DNA from: Paralithodes platypus
Taxonomy: Eukaryota; Arthropoda; Malacostraca; Decapoda; Lithodidae
DNA: 64,000 bases
NCBI GenBank assembly: GCA_032716605.1
Contig: CM064552.1
Coordinates: forward strand, 10,396,671 to 10,460,670
Direction of reading: 5' to 3'
How positions within the stretch are numbered: the stretch's first letter is position 1; each line of letters begins with the position of its first letter. The translations under genes were made by a program, and so were the position numbers. Under the pieces are notes generated by a model. It searched no databases and was not told the DNA's origin. It saw only the letters and a list, made by a program, of their open reading frames with translations. This document shows, piece after piece, positions 30,477-40,198 of this stretch.

Positions 30477-31986
30477 GGGGATGCGCTAGATAGAGGAAAT
30501 TATAGGGGCCTGAAAATGCTTGACCAAATCATGAAGGTCTGTGAGAGAGTCCTTGAGGGTTTGATCAGGCAAAGCATCTCTATTGATGATATGCAGTTTG
30601 GTTTTATGCCAGGACGTGGTACAACCGATGCTATCTTCATAGTCAGGCAGATGCAGGAAAGATACCTACTAAAAGGCAGGGATCTTTACTTTGTGTTTGT
30701 GGACCTGGAGAAGGCCTTTGATAGGGTACCTAGAGATGTTGTACAGTGGGCTATGAGGAAACTTGGTGTGGAAGAGTGGCTGGTGCGTGTGATAATGAAG
30801 ATGTATGAGGATTCGCGAAGTTCGGTGAGGGTGAAGGTGTACTGAGTGATGAATTCGCAGTCCGTGTTGGAGTCCATCAGGGTTCAGTGTTAAGCCCCCT
30901 CCTCTTTATTATGGTCTTGGAGGCGCTGTCTAGAGTTTTTAGAGGCGGACTCCCGTTGGAACTGTTTTATGCAGACGATTTAGTCCTAATAGCTGACAGT
31001 ATGCAGGATGCTGAGGCCAAATTCAGAAAGTGGAGAGAGGGCATGGCGAGCAAGGGTTTAAGAGTCAATATTAACAAAACCAAGGTTATGCATTGTAGTT
31101 TGAGACGAGGCAATGTGGAAAAGAGCGGTGCATACCCATGTGCAGTGTGTGGAAAGGGAGTGGGCGTTAACTCAATTCAATGTAGCATCTGTCGATGTTG
31201 GGTACACCATGGGAGTAAGCGCTGTAGTAGAATAAAGGGGCCCCTGCCGAAGGATAAGTCAGAAATAGAGAAATTTGAGTGCGTAGTGTGCAAAGGCGAG
31301 CTTGTGTTAAGTGATGATCCTGTGGCTGTGAATTTTGGAAATGAGTCTTTGGAGCTGGTGAACAAGTTTTGTTACCTAGGAGATACCATCTCTGCCGGTG
31401 GTGGGGCCGAGGCTGCCACTGTTGCTAGAATTAGGTGTGGCTGGGGGAAGTTCAGAGAATTGATGCCAATCCTGACCATGAAAAGAATGCCTCTCCCCCT
31501 GAAGGGAAAGGTGTATGCCTCATGTGTTAGAAGTGCAATGACGTATGCCTCAGAAACATGGGCCGTTAAAGTAGAGGATGTCAACAGAATGGAGCGTAAT
31601 GAGATGAGAATGGTGAGATGGATGTGTGGGGCCAGGCTACAGGATAGAATAACAAATGTTGAGCTGAGGAGACGTTTAGGTATAAAGAGTATTAGCGAGG
31701 TGATGCGTACAAGTAGACTGGGATGGTATGGACATGTGGAGAGAATGGATGAACAAAATTGGGTGACAAAATGCAGGTCTGTGATTGTGGAGGGAGCTGC
31801 ACCAAGGGGTGGACCGAGGAAGACCTGGGATCGGACTATACGCGCCGATCTCAAATCCAAGAACTTGACAAGTGAAGCAGCCCTTAACAGGGTTGCCTGG
31901 AACGCCGCCATTAGGACAAGAGACTGAAACTGCACTTATGTGTGGAACACTCAGTCTTAAAATGTTATGTATGTATGTATGTATGT
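30477..31986 (+). mobile_element. nested 5'-truncated RTE-type LINE
   Basis: It begins GGGGATGCGCTAG in the RT fingers and ends in an ATGT microsatellite. The host frame is AGT AAA GGA AAA | TGG AAC AAG across the site, and AAA is found on both sides, so a 3-bp duplication is possible. The content is RT (NYRGLKMLDQIMKVCERVL, MQFGFMPGRGTTDA, FVFVDLEKAFDRVPRD) and, after a one-base shift near 30835, ELFYADDLVLIADSM and a zinc-bearing tail. Confidence 0.88.
30887..31927 (+). CDS. RTE-type RT C-terminal half with PHD-like zinc cluster
   Basis: The uninterrupted frame covers RT motif B (SVLSPLLFIMVLEALS), motif C (FYADDLVLIAD) and VNINKTKVM. A Cys/His cluster follows (YPCAVCGKGVGVNSIQCSIC, CWVHHGSKRCSRIKG, ECVVCKG) spaced like a PHD finger, then KFCYLGDTISAGGG and the RTE tail LGWYGHVERMDEQNWVTKC and RGGPRKTWD. 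The cluster sits between motif C and the tail, where this group of animal LINEs often carries one. It lacks the first half of RT because of truncation and frameshift. Confidence 0.8.
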   Translation: MLSPLLFIMVLEALSRVFRGGLPLELFYADDLVLIADSMQDAEAKFRKWREGMASKGLRVNINKTKVMHCSLRRGNVEKSGAYPCAVCGKGVGVNSIQCSICRCWVHHGSKRCSRIKGPLPKDKSEIEKFECVVCKGELVLSDDPVAVNFGNESLELVNKFCYLGDTISAGGGAEAATVARIRCGWGKFRELMPILTMKRMPLPLKGKVYASCVRSAMTYASETWAVKVEDVNRMERNEMRMVRWMCGARLQDRITNVELRRRLGIKSISEVMRTSRLGWYGHVERMDEQNWVTKCRSVIVEGAAPRGGPRKTWDRTIRADLKSKNLTSEAALNRVAWNAAIRTRD

Positions 31987-32583
31987 AAATGGAACAAGAT
32001 GTGCGACAGAAAGATAGAGAAGTACGGAATGCGTGGTATCATGATGGGGGAAAGTATGGAAATGTGGAGCCATGAGAGATGGAAGAAAGAGATCGGCAAA
32101 CGGGTACAAAGCGTAGCAAGGGACGAATGGGCGGGGAATATGAGAAACAAGAGTTCACTAGAATGGTACATGTGTAAGCAACAGCCAAGAAGGGAGCCAT
32201 TCTACGATGGGAGCATCGGAGGTGAACTCCTCTTCAAGGCCCGAACTAAGTCGCTTGAGCTGAACAGCAGAACATATAGATGGTCAAATGAAGGCAACAA
32301 GGCATGCAAGATGTGCGAGAGTGGGGAGGACGAGACTGTGGAGCATATCCTCCTAAAGTGCAGAAAATATGAAGGAGAAAGGCGGGTAATGCTAAGATCC
32401 ATAGTGCAAGAGATTGGTGCGGAGGAATGGAATGCAGTGGTAGGAAGGTATGAATGGGGGCTCGACGGAATAGTGATCTACCTGCTTGGCCTGAACGACC
32501 TAAACATGTGGAATGAGACCACTGCACGGAGTGTTAAGGACTACCTAGAGGGAGTGTGGAGGAAAAGATCAGCCTCACAATAG
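31987..32583 (+). pseudogene. C-terminal part of the split LINE
   Basis: It continues WNKMCDRKIEKYGM after the nested insertion and encodes WSHERWKKEIGKRVQSVARD, KSLELNSRTYRW and the zinc-like CKMCESGEDETVEHILLKC, then ends KRSASQ-stop. The ETVEHILLxC signature is common at LINE C-termini. Confidence 0.8.
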
Positions 32584-32835
32584 TGAGGCTGGGGTGAGAA
32601 TGCCCACGGGGGAACAATCTTCTTTTATTCTCAACCTGTCCTTTTCCATTATAGTTTATAAGTTTATCCTAGGAGAGAGAGCCGATACTAAGGCCACACC
32701 TCGACCAGTCGAGCGTGACTCTCGCACCAAGACCAAGACCAAGACCAAGGTGCAAACAAAAGTGCTGAGAACATTAAAGACATTATTAAATTGCTACAAG
32801 AGAGTAAGGCTGTGGGCTTACCCACTTTCGTGGCC
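32584..32835 (+). other. LINE 3' UTR and 5' leader of the next LINE
   Basis: A short inverted repeat (CAGCCTCACAATAGTGAGGCTG, about 32571-32592) spans the stop of the first LINE. A frame open from 32719 (DQDQDQGANKSAENIKDIIK) leads into the next ORF1 without an ATG, so the boundary between elements is somewhere in 32590-32720. Confidence 0.45.
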
Positions 32836-34143
32836 ATGGACCTAAAGGACCTACCACCTATACAATTTGATAGGATAGATGTGTCAGTGCTACTTAGTGA
32901 AATCAAGAACACCCAAATGGAAGTTAAATTACTGAGAGAGTGTACCACAGGTCAAAAAGAAACCATAGTGGACATAAACAGTGTGGTTTCAAATGTAGCT
33001 GACAGAGTGAATAAGTTAGAAAATAACTCTACTAACGCTCCACCTCAACCACAGGCACAAGTGACACAACAACAGCAGCAGCATCTAGAACAACAGCATC
33101 AACAACAACAACCACCCATAGGCCTACAACACCATCCCCAGCAACAGCAGGCTGAACTACAACAGCAACAGCTGCAACAACTCCAAACACAACAGCCCCA
33201 GCAACAACAGCGACCCATACAACAACAGCATCAACAGCAACAACAACAACAGCAGCAACAACCACAACAGCAGAAACAACCACAACAGCAGCAGCACCAG
33301 CAGGTGCAACAGCAACAACAGCAGGTGCAGCAGCAACAACAACAGATGCAGCAGCAACAACAGCAGGTGCAGCAGCAACAACAGCAGCAGGTGCAGCAGC
33401 AACAACAGCAGCAGGTGCAGCAGCAACAACAGCAGGTGCAGCAGCAGCAACAGCAGCAACAAAAACAACAACACCAGCGACAACTACAACATTCCAAACT
33501 AACCCAGCAGCAGCATTCATATCAAAGGCAACACCAGGTGTGGCAGCAGCAGCGACCACAACAGCAACAACACCGAACACAACAGCAATCTTTATCGTCG
33601 GCAACGAGAGAAGATAATACAGTGCCAGCTACACCATCCTCAAATTTACCTACACAAACTGAACCAAATGAAGGAGCCAATGCAAGGGAAAACCCATGGA
33701 CTATGGTCAAATGGGTGAATGGCAAGCCTCGCTACTCTAGGGAAGGCGAGCAGGTTCACCCTAGACCGAGAAACCAGCCAGGAATTAAAGGTAGGGTCAA
33801 GGATACTGGCCTCAATACCATCAAAAGGCCCCGACTAGCTAGGGTGTTTGCCACAGGATTCAACCCTAGTGTTACTGCTGAGAATCTCAAGACATACTTG
33901 GCTGATAATCTACTTATAAATATAGAGGTAAGACAGCTGACCACCCTCTCCAGGTCCACTACCTGTGCCTCCTTTTGTATAACTAGCGAATGTCCAGATC
34001 CAGATGTTTTCATGAATCCTGACCTGTGGCCAGAAGATGCATATGTCAACTGGTACAGAGAACCAAGACAATATCCCAATGAGGACAGTGCAGAGGCTTC
34101 TGGGACTTGGAGGCATCGCACACCACTATCCAACTCGCAGTAA
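32836..34143 (+). CDS. LINE ORF1 with coiled coil, long Gln-rich tract and RRM-like end
   Basis: The first in-frame ATG is at 32836 (MDLKDLPPIQFDRI). Residues 1-60 look helical (SVLLSEIKNTQMEVKLL, VADRVNKLENN). About 165 residues follow that are mostly Gln, with VQQQQQQ- and QMQQQ-type repeats (33050-33560). The C-terminal part has ENPWTMVKWVNGKPRYSREG and an RRM-like ARVFATGFNPSVTAENLKTY. ORF1 proteins of this group bind element RNA. The Gln tract is CAG/CAA mixed, so it is not a pure CAG microsatellite. Confidence 0.82.
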   Translation: MDLKDLPPIQFDRIDVSVLLSEIKNTQMEVKLLRECTTGQKETIVDINSVVSNVADRVNKLENNSTNAPPQPQAQVTQQQQQHLEQQHQQQQPPIGLQHHPQQQQAELQQQQLQQLQTQQPQQQQRPIQQQHQQQQQQQQQQPQQQKQPQQQQHQQVQQQQQQVQQQQQQMQQQQQQVQQQQQQQVQQQQQQQVQQQQQQVQQQQQQQQKQQHQRQLQHSKLTQQQHSYQRQHQVWQQQRPQQQQHRTQQQSLSSATREDNTVPATPSSNLPTQTEPNEGANARENPWTMVKWVNGKPRYSREGEQVHPRPRNQPGIKGRVKDTGLNTIKRPRLARVFATGFNPSVTAENLKTYLADNLLINIEVRQLTTLSRSTTCASFCITSECPDPDVFMNPDLWPEDAYVNWYREPRQYPNEDSAEASGTWRHRTPLSNSQ

Positions 34144-36986
34144 TGGAGGGGATACCAACAACAGCAGCAAGTATAAAAGTAACTTCATACAATTGCAGAG
34201 GACTCCCCAAAACAAAGAGGAATCTCCTGTTGCGACCTGACATCGTATCTACATTAAGGACCAGTGACATAGTCTGCCTTCAGGAAACCTGGTACACAAA
34301 ACAGGACTTAGGTAATTTGAACATATTAGATAAAGATTTCCATGGGTACGGGGTCTCCACTACGGACACACGTGATGGTATTGTGGCAGGTCACCCCCCA
34401 GGGGGAGTTGCAATAATGTGGAGATCGTGCCTAGATAGTGTAATTAAAACCATTGAGACAAATTTAAGCTGGTGTGCGGGAATACAGCTGGAAGTGGGAC
34501 ACAGAAAATTTGCAATATTTTGTGTTTACTTACCGTATCAGTGTGCAGAAAATGAAGAACTTTATTTGGAAAAGTTAGGGGAGCTTGGTGGCCTAATTTC
34601 TGAATTAGAGATAACGTGTTACTCAGTGGTAGGTGATTGGAATGCTACCCCTCACGAGTTGGGTGGTTCCATGTTTGCTAAACATATGTTAAGGTTTTGT
34701 GAGGAGCAAGGTTTAATTTTGTCCTCCAAAAACCTGCTTCCAGAAAATAGCTATACATATGTTAGTGAAGCATGGGAGACCAGGTCGTGGCTTGATCATG
34801 CAATCTCTAGCTCTGACTTTCATGACTCTATCTCAGAAATGGCCATAAGATACGACATTACGGATGACGACCACATACCTATAGAATTAACAATCCAAAT
34901 TAATAAAGCACCGGAAATAACAGAAACTAGCAATAGCATCAAGGCAAAAGTTCCATGGAATGTAATCTCAAATGAAGAGTGCCAAATGTACTGTGATAAA
35001 ACCAAGGACTTATTAAATAGGGTGCAATATGATGGTAATGGTGTAGCACAATGCAGGGATCCAAAATGTAGTGATGCACAACACAGAAAGGACATTATTA
35101 TATTTTACAATAGTATAATAGATTCTTTATCAAAAGCGGGGGAAAGTATTTTTAATAGCCGTAAATATAAGTCCTCATTCAATAAGCCAGGTTGGCAAGA
35201 CTATGTGGCTGACCTGTATCAGGCCTCCAGAGATGCTAGGTCTCATTGGCTTGAAGTAGGTCAGCCTAGACAGGGGCCTATATTTGAACTTCACAAAAGA
35301 TCAAAGGCTAGGACCAAATATGCCATTAGATTTATTAAGCAAAATGAAAACCAATTAAGGAAGGAAGCCCTTGCAAAGAGTCTGGCAGAAAAGGATACTA
35401 ACTGTTTTTGGAAGGACATCAGATCCATGCAAAATTGTAACACACCATTACCTGTCAGTGTTGAGGGGGTTACGGGTGAAGAGAACATTGCTGACTTATG
35501 GAAAACTCATTTTAAGGAACTACTTAACAGTGTAAACCAAAGGTCTACTAATGGTGCAATTCAATATGTGAAAGATAGTAATTATGAAGACATTAAAGTG
35601 ACTGAAAGTGATCTTGAGAATGCCATAAGAAAACTTAACCTAAATAAAGCTTGTGGGCTGGATGGTATATATGCAGAACATCTTAAATATGCAGATAAGT
35701 TGTTAATAGATAAACTTAGTTCTTGCATCACCAGTCTATTTACGCATGGTGTCCTGCCGGAGTCTATGATATCCGTAATACTTGTTCCTGTCATTAAAGA
35801 TAAATCAGGTAAAATTACAGCAAAAGACAACTACCGCCCAGTAGCACTTGCTAGTGTGGTGAGTAAGGTAGTTGAAATGATAATGCTAGAAAGAATGTCT
35901 GCATATATTGTCACCAGCAGCAATCAGTTTGGCTTTAAGAAAAATCACGGCACAGACCAATGCATATATGTGCTGAAAGAAGTGATTGATACATACAACA
36001 AACTAAATAGCTCAATTTTCTCTTGTTTTCTTGATGCAAGTAAGGCTTTTGATAGGGTGTGTCACAAAACCTTATTTGAAAAATTAGTTAACAGGGGAGT
36101 GCCTAGCTATATTGTTAGGATACTTATTTTCTGGTATGCTAATCAAAAAATGTGTGTAAGATGGGGCAACATCCTGTCAGGCTCTTTCGCCGTAACCAAT
36201 GGTGTTAGGCAGGGGGGGATATTGTCTCCGTATCTTTTCAACGTCTACATGGATGATCTTAGTCTGGAGCTGAACAAGACTCGCACTGGGTGCTGTATTG
36301 GCAGCACCATTGTAAATCATCTCATGTATGCTGATGACCTAGCCTTAATCGCGCCCTCTGGAGCAGGACTGGATAAATTATTAAGAGTATGTGAAAAATT
36401 TGGAATCGAACATTCAGTCAAATTTAATCCTATAAAGAGCAATATCATAATATTTAAATCTAACCTTCTATTGAAATCAAAGCTACCTAAATTCCATTTG
36501 TATGAAGAAATTATAGAAGAAGTAAGTAAAGTAAAGTATCTAGGACACTATATTTCATGTGATCGCTCAGATGATGAGGATATGGGTCGTCAGCGAAGGC
36601 AACTTTACATGCAGGGAAATTCAATATTAAGAAAATTTCATATGTGCACATGGGATACAAAAATAACATTGTTCAACTCCTACTGCTCACCAATGTATAC
36701 AGCACAACTATGGTGGAACTATAAGAAAATTACAGTGAATAGACTAAGTATCTCATATCACAATATCATGAAAATGTTTCTGGGGCTCTCAAAATATGAG
36801 AGTACAAGTACGCTATGTGCCTATATGAACTTACACTGTTACAAATCACTCATTAGAAAGCTAACATATAAATTCATTCAGCGCCTTAACACTTCTGAGA
36901 ACAGGATCATTAAAATGCTACAAACTCCAAGCATAGTGTACACCTCCAGGATCCAGGCACACTGGAGGAAGTTGCTCTATATTTAA
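34143..36986 (+). CDS. LINE ORF2: APE endonuclease and reverse transcriptase, complete frame
   Basis: The ATG at 34143 overlaps the ORF1 TAA. Endonuclease: VTSYNCRGLPKTK, VCLQETW, SVVGDWNATPHEL, RSWLDHAISS and ITDDDHIPI. RT: LNLNKACGLDGIYAEHLKYA, DNYRPVALASVVSKVVEM, NQFGFKKNHGTDQ, CFLDASKAFDRV (A), NGVRQGGILSPYLFNVYMDD (B), NHLMYADDLALIAP (C) and KVKYLGHYIS (thumb). There is no stop or frameshift over about 947 codons, unlike every other element in the window except single frames. It nicks DNA and primes reverse transcription at the target. Confidence 0.93.
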   Translation: MEGIPTTAASIKVTSYNCRGLPKTKRNLLLRPDIVSTLRTSDIVCLQETWYTKQDLGNLNILDKDFHGYGVSTTDTRDGIVAGHPPGGVAIMWRSCLDSVIKTIETNLSWCAGIQLEVGHRKFAIFCVYLPYQCAENEELYLEKLGELGGLISELEITCYSVVGDWNATPHELGGSMFAKHMLRFCEEQGLILSSKNLLPENSYTYVSEAWETRSWLDHAISSSDFHDSISEMAIRYDITDDDHIPIELTIQINKAPEITETSNSIKAKVPWNVISNEECQMYCDKTKDLLNRVQYDGNGVAQCRDPKCSDAQHRKDIIIFYNSIIDSLSKAGESIFNSRKYKSSFNKPGWQDYVADLYQASRDARSHWLEVGQPRQGPIFELHKRSKARTKYAIRFIKQNENQLRKEALAKSLAEKDTNCFWKDIRSMQNCNTPLPVSVEGVTGEENIADLWKTHFKELLNSVNQRSTNGAIQYVKDSNYEDIKVTESDLENAIRKLNLNKACGLDGIYAEHLKYADKLLIDKLSSCITSLFTHGVLPESMISVILVPVIKDKSGKITAKDNYRPVALASVVSKVVEMIMLERMSAYIVTSSNQFGFKKNHGTDQCIYVLKEVIDTYNKLNSSIFSCFLDASKAFDRVCHKTLFEKLVNRGVPSYIVRILIFWYANQKMCVRWGNILSGSFAVTNGVRQGGILSPYLFNVYMDDLSLELNKTRTGCCIGSTIVNHLMYADDLALIAPSGAGLDKLLRVCEKFGIEHSVKFNPIKSNIIIFKSNLLLKSKLPKFHLYEEIIEEVSKVKYLGHYISCDRSDDEDMGRQRRQLYMQGNSILRKFHMCTWDTKITLFNSYCSPMYTAQLWWNYKKITVNRLSISYHNIMKMFLGLSKYESTSTLCAYMNLHCYKSLIRKLTYKFIQRLNTSENRIIKMLQTPSIVYTSRIQAHWRKLLYI

Positions 36987-37396
36987 CCTTAAGTAATGAT
37001 TTCAGGTCTGCTACTCTACAGAATTAGCATACCGGTACTGATCCTCATAGTGCAGTACAGTACCGATATTCCTATACTGTACTGTAGCAACATACTGTAC
37101 CGGAAGCTAAATGATGTGAGGCATGGTACTGTACACAATTAGGACAGTGGTTTTGGTAACACAGTAGTTTGATGACCACTGTTTTTGGTTGAGGCAGTGC
37201 TGTGAACTACATGATAGCAAGCTGGGTATTATTTAATTTCTTTTTATTTTATGTAGCCTATGTACAGTAGCTTATATATATTTATATATATTTATGTTAC
37301 TGTAAGGTATATATGGACCCCAGTATGGTCCCCTCTGTACTGTGTGAGTCTGAAATAAAGTATTATTATTATTATTATTATTATACAGTATTGTAT
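36987..37396 (+). other. 3' UTR and ATT-repeat tail of the CR1/Rex1-like LINE
   Basis: About 370 bp of non-coding sequence, rich in GTACTGTA-type short palindromes, end in AATAAAGTATTATTATTATT. It is followed directly by a TTAA MITE. Confidence 0.7.
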
Positions 37397-37631
37397 TTAA
37401 CCCCTTCCGACATATGATGCAATTTTGAGCCTATTAGGGATACTTTAAAGCCTTTGTTACCATCAGGGGTATTTAGAAACCTTTAGTTTAGTTACTTCAA
37501 CCTCTGCAGTTGTCTTTGAGTTAGCTGTGGGCAGAAAACTAATTTTGGAAAGGTAATTATAATAGTGGGAGAACTCTATTTCTTATTGCTAATCTGGCAA
37601 CCTCTGCGTCATATGAGTCTGAAAGGGTTAA
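37397..37631. mobile_element. TTAA-flanked MITE with CATATGA arms
   Basis: TTAA at 37397-37400 and 37628-37631 flanks CCCCTTCCGACATATGATGC and GCGTCATATGAGTCTGAAAG plus GG. The CATATGA blocks lie at the same distance from both ends. It is 235 bp and non-coding. Confidence 0.8.
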
Positions 37632-37950
37632 ATGGAATGAAAACCTAATGGAATGACACCTATGATGAAAGAAAATTAGGAATAAACTGTAAAGAATATC
37701 AAACTGTGATAAAGGGTTACTGTACTTGAAATAGTTATTACTATGCTGTAGAAAATACTGTAGTTTAAATATTGATGACAATGCTCAAACAAAATAAGGA
37801 TGTTCTTGTACTGGAGGCATTAACAATCCAAGGTTCTGGCCTGACAAGGTATGTCACTGGATGGTGTCACTAGCCACAGTCGAATCCATTCAGGAGAGAG
37901 AGAGAAGAGAAGAGATGAAAGGAGACGGTTAAATAATAAACTCTTCTAAC
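37632..37950. other. intron sequence between exons E and D
   Basis: It ends at the exon D donor on the minus strand. A GAGAGAGAGAAGAGAAGAG purine run lies at about 37893. Nothing else is recognised. Confidence 0.6.
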
Positions 37951-38096
37951 CTGAGCTGCGTCGCGAGGTATCTGGATAGTATCGCTGGCTCCCGTGGAGT
38001 CCATGCGTGAGGCCTCGTTAACAGTGTTGCCCCAGACATCAAACACAGGCTTCTTGGCTCCGATGACGCCTCCCACCAGTGGACCGTGGCTTATTC
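37951..38096 (-). CDS. adenylyl cyclase exon D (DVWGNTVN exon)
   Basis: This 146-nt exon has a TAATCAG acceptor and a GTTAGA donor. It encodes [35 protein letters not shown] and [13 protein letters not shown]. It carries the C2 Asp, Asn and Arg residues that bind adenine and stabilise the transition state. The family normally has Val where this protein has Glu (NTVNEASR). The exon ends in phase 0. It sits 0.56 kb from DIRS copy 1 on one side and 0.57 kb from a CR1/Rex1-like LINE tail on the other. Confidence 0.9.
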
Positions 38097-38652
38097 CTGA
38101 TTACAAATGAAAAAAAGTAAGTTTGGGGGCATAAACTATATTATAGGCTGTACGTTGCCACGATACTCCTAAATGTTTATATCCATTTAATTGCTTCTTT
38201 ACAATGATATTACAAGTTAACAATATGTGCATATCTATTTATCTATCTATCTATTGATCTACTCATCTAACCATCCAGATCCTCCCTCCCCCCAATACTG
38301 TACATACATTAAAATGTAAAACTTGCAAACTAAACAAACCAAAACTTGGACAAAGACAATATAAAGGCAAAATAACTAATAATATCAGTTATCTGATAAT
38401 CAAAATCGCTATGTGGAAACAACGCTTACTAAAATGAAATTTGTGAAATAAAAGAACACAATCCACCACATAGGGTGTACATTACTACATGAACAAGTTA
38501 ATCTGTTTCCCAAGCAAACTAATCACACACATAACAACGCACTATCGTCACATTCAAGGAATTAGTGCATTGTGCGTACGCACACACGTGCATTCATATA
38601 AATATATACTTTTTTTTGTTTTCATAAGTATACTATATACTGTATATAGTAT
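38097..38652. repeat. intron with inverted dispersed repeat
   Basis: About 38325-38561 is the reverse complement of the split repeat at 24461-24592 plus 26078-26190. It has the uninterrupted form (ATTTCATTTTAGTAAGCG), which shows where the inserts at 24.6-26.1 kb went. A TCTA run is at about 38232-38250. Confidence 0.7.
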
Positions 38653-38660
38653 ATTTGTTA

Positions 38661-38952
38661 GTAGTCTTGGCAAATCCAACGTCAAGGCTATTAACCTAAT
38701 TGCAATGACGACTTGTCTATTTTGACTGCTGTCGTCATTCCAACCGCGGTTAAAAAGAAAACGTCTAGAGTCTACTCCTTATCTTGCTCTAGGAGACGTT
38801 GTACATTAACCAAAACTACCACCGAAGGTGAAAAAAGCATAGAAGAGAAGAAAAAGGGGTTTACCTTAGTTACCGCTTAAGGCCCATCCCGTGTTCCGTC
38901 ATGTGCAGATCCCTGTCGAACGTGCGCATGAGCGACCCTCTCTTGTCATCAT
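38661..38952. repeat. left inverted terminal repeat, DIRS copy 1
   Basis: It runs from GTAGTCTTGGCAAATCC to CTCTCTTGTCATCA and is the reverse complement of 46314-46607 with few differences (GCAAATCC against GAAAATCC at the outer edge). Confidence 0.93.
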
Positions 38953-39449
38953 TTTTTCACGCGCTCCATTGAATGAAGTCGCTTTTGTTGTGCTCCTTTA
39001 ATTCACCCTGTTTAAGTTCGTTTCGGCTTATCTGGCCTTCTTTTTTGTTAGACAGATGTTACGTGATCTAGGGCACACGTAAATGGGCTCCTCAGTGTGT
39101 TTAATGGAGACGCGTGTGGAAATAGCTACCGAAGGTACGGGGGCGCCTGGCGTTCCTCGTGTGTGTTTTTCATTCCTTTCTCTTTTCATATTCTTTTTTC
39201 CTGTTAGTCTGGGCATAGTTTAGCTTTTAGCTTATTTTAGCCTAGCTTGTTTCTCATTCAGGACTTGCTATGCCCCTATGAGTTTTCATATTTTCATAGC
39301 CTAGGTGTACAGTTGGTTCACAATCTGAGATTTCGTGGTGGCGGTGCTGTTTGTAGGGTTTGTGTCGGCCGCATTATTAGCGTTATTCCCGAGTCCCCCC
39401 TTTCGAGCCTTCACTGTGTCTCAAGGGCCTGGGCGCTTGGTGGTTCGTG

Positions 39450-39645
39450 ATATCCAGGGGTACCCCACGGGGGCCCCTCCCTCACACCACAGGGTTTTTC
39501 GCCCCTGACACATTCTCTCCTCACGGCTAGGCCACCCTTTTTCTCGCCAGTTTCATTTACTGGTTTTTGTGTTCCCTTCCTGTTTTCACCTCCATCCTTT
39601 CATACCCTTTTGCCCAATCCTGGGGTACCCCACGGGGGCCCCTGT
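39450..39645 (+). repeat. direct repeat GGGGTACCCCACGGGGGCCC in DIRS leader, copy 1
   Basis: The 20-bp phrase GGGGTACCCCACGGGGGCCC occurs at about 39457 and again at about 39622. The same pair is in copy 2 at about 56648 and 56814. Confidence 0.8.
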
Positions 39646-39923
39646 TTGTGCCAAACAACCCTTCCTGCCACTTCTCCTCATGGGCTTTGCTCTATCTCTG
39701 TGGGTTGGGTGGTTCCTGGGGGATATGCCTCCTCTCCCCTGGTGTGTCTTCCTTGCCTCTCCCTTGACCGGTTGAGTCAGGATATTATCAAGGAAGACAC
39801 TGCTCAGCTTGATGGCCATCGTCGCTTGGAGTTCATAAGGAGATGACGCTTTTTTCTGGGCCTCTTTTGGTATTCCCTAGACGCTCCTCTCGCTTTTTCG
39901 CCGCCGGACCATCTCGGCCGGTC

Positions 39924-40066
39924 CCGCAAATTTGCGGAGTGCTCGATTCGGTCCTCTGGGACGTTTCGGCTCCCCGCAAATTTGCGGAGATCGCTGGGGG
40001 GTCTCGCGGTGAGGCGGGAGGGTTGTGTCGGTACGGGTATGCCTCCATTGGCCCGCAAATTTGCGG
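39924..40066. promoter_or_regulatory. array of CCGCAAATTTGCGG palindromes, DIRS copy 1
   Basis: Three perfect 14-bp palindromes (39924-39937, 39974-39987, 40053-40066) lie upstream of the gag-like frame. The matching array in copy 2 has four, one with a central change. Such perfect dyads suggest binding by a dimeric protein; the function is inferred. Confidence 0.6.
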
Positions 40067-40198
40067 TTATAGTTGGCTTTCACTGTTGACCTTTTTTGTG
40101 TCGTCTTGTTGCCTGATACTATATTGGTGTATGCACTTTCCTGGTGTTATAGGCCCTGCATGTAAGATGTTGAGTGGTGGTTAACACTTTCTCCATCT

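Larger units (their letters stand above)
27282..32583 (+). mobile_element. LINE with APE endonuclease and RT, split by an RTE-type LINE
   Basis: A plus-strand frame starts at the ATG at 27282 and stays in one register to 30476, interrupted only by TGA codons at 27681-27683 and 28377-28379. After the nested LINE (30477-31986) the same protein resumes and ends at 32583. Domains in order: N-terminal acidic region, endonuclease, RT with LDIEKAYDRV and LLYADDVVIM, then a Cys/His tail (CKMCESGEDETVEHILLKC). I do not assign a clade. Confidence 0.85.
32690..37384 (+). mobile_element. CR1/Rex1-like LINE, ORF2 uninterrupted
   Basis: ORF1 (32836-34143) and ORF2 (34143-36986) meet at TAATG. The element ends with AATAAAG and a TAT/ATT repeat (37356-37384). 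ORF2 has both endonuclease and RT with catalytic residues. The 5' end is uncertain. The RT phrase CFLDASKAFDRV with FGFKKNHGTDQCIYVLKEVI and NHLMYADDLALIAPS resembles the Rex1/CR1 side of the Jockey superfamily; this assignment is by recall. Confidence 0.85.

Noticed and set aside
33032..33604. Antisense Ala/Val-rich, Leu-rich and Cys-rich frames opposite the Gln tract
   Set aside because: They are mirror readings of CAA/CAG repeats, with no start context or domain.
39924..40066. CRISPR-like array in the DIRS leader
   Set aside because: Repeats are short palindromes with unequal spacing in eukaryotic DNA, and there are no cas genes.
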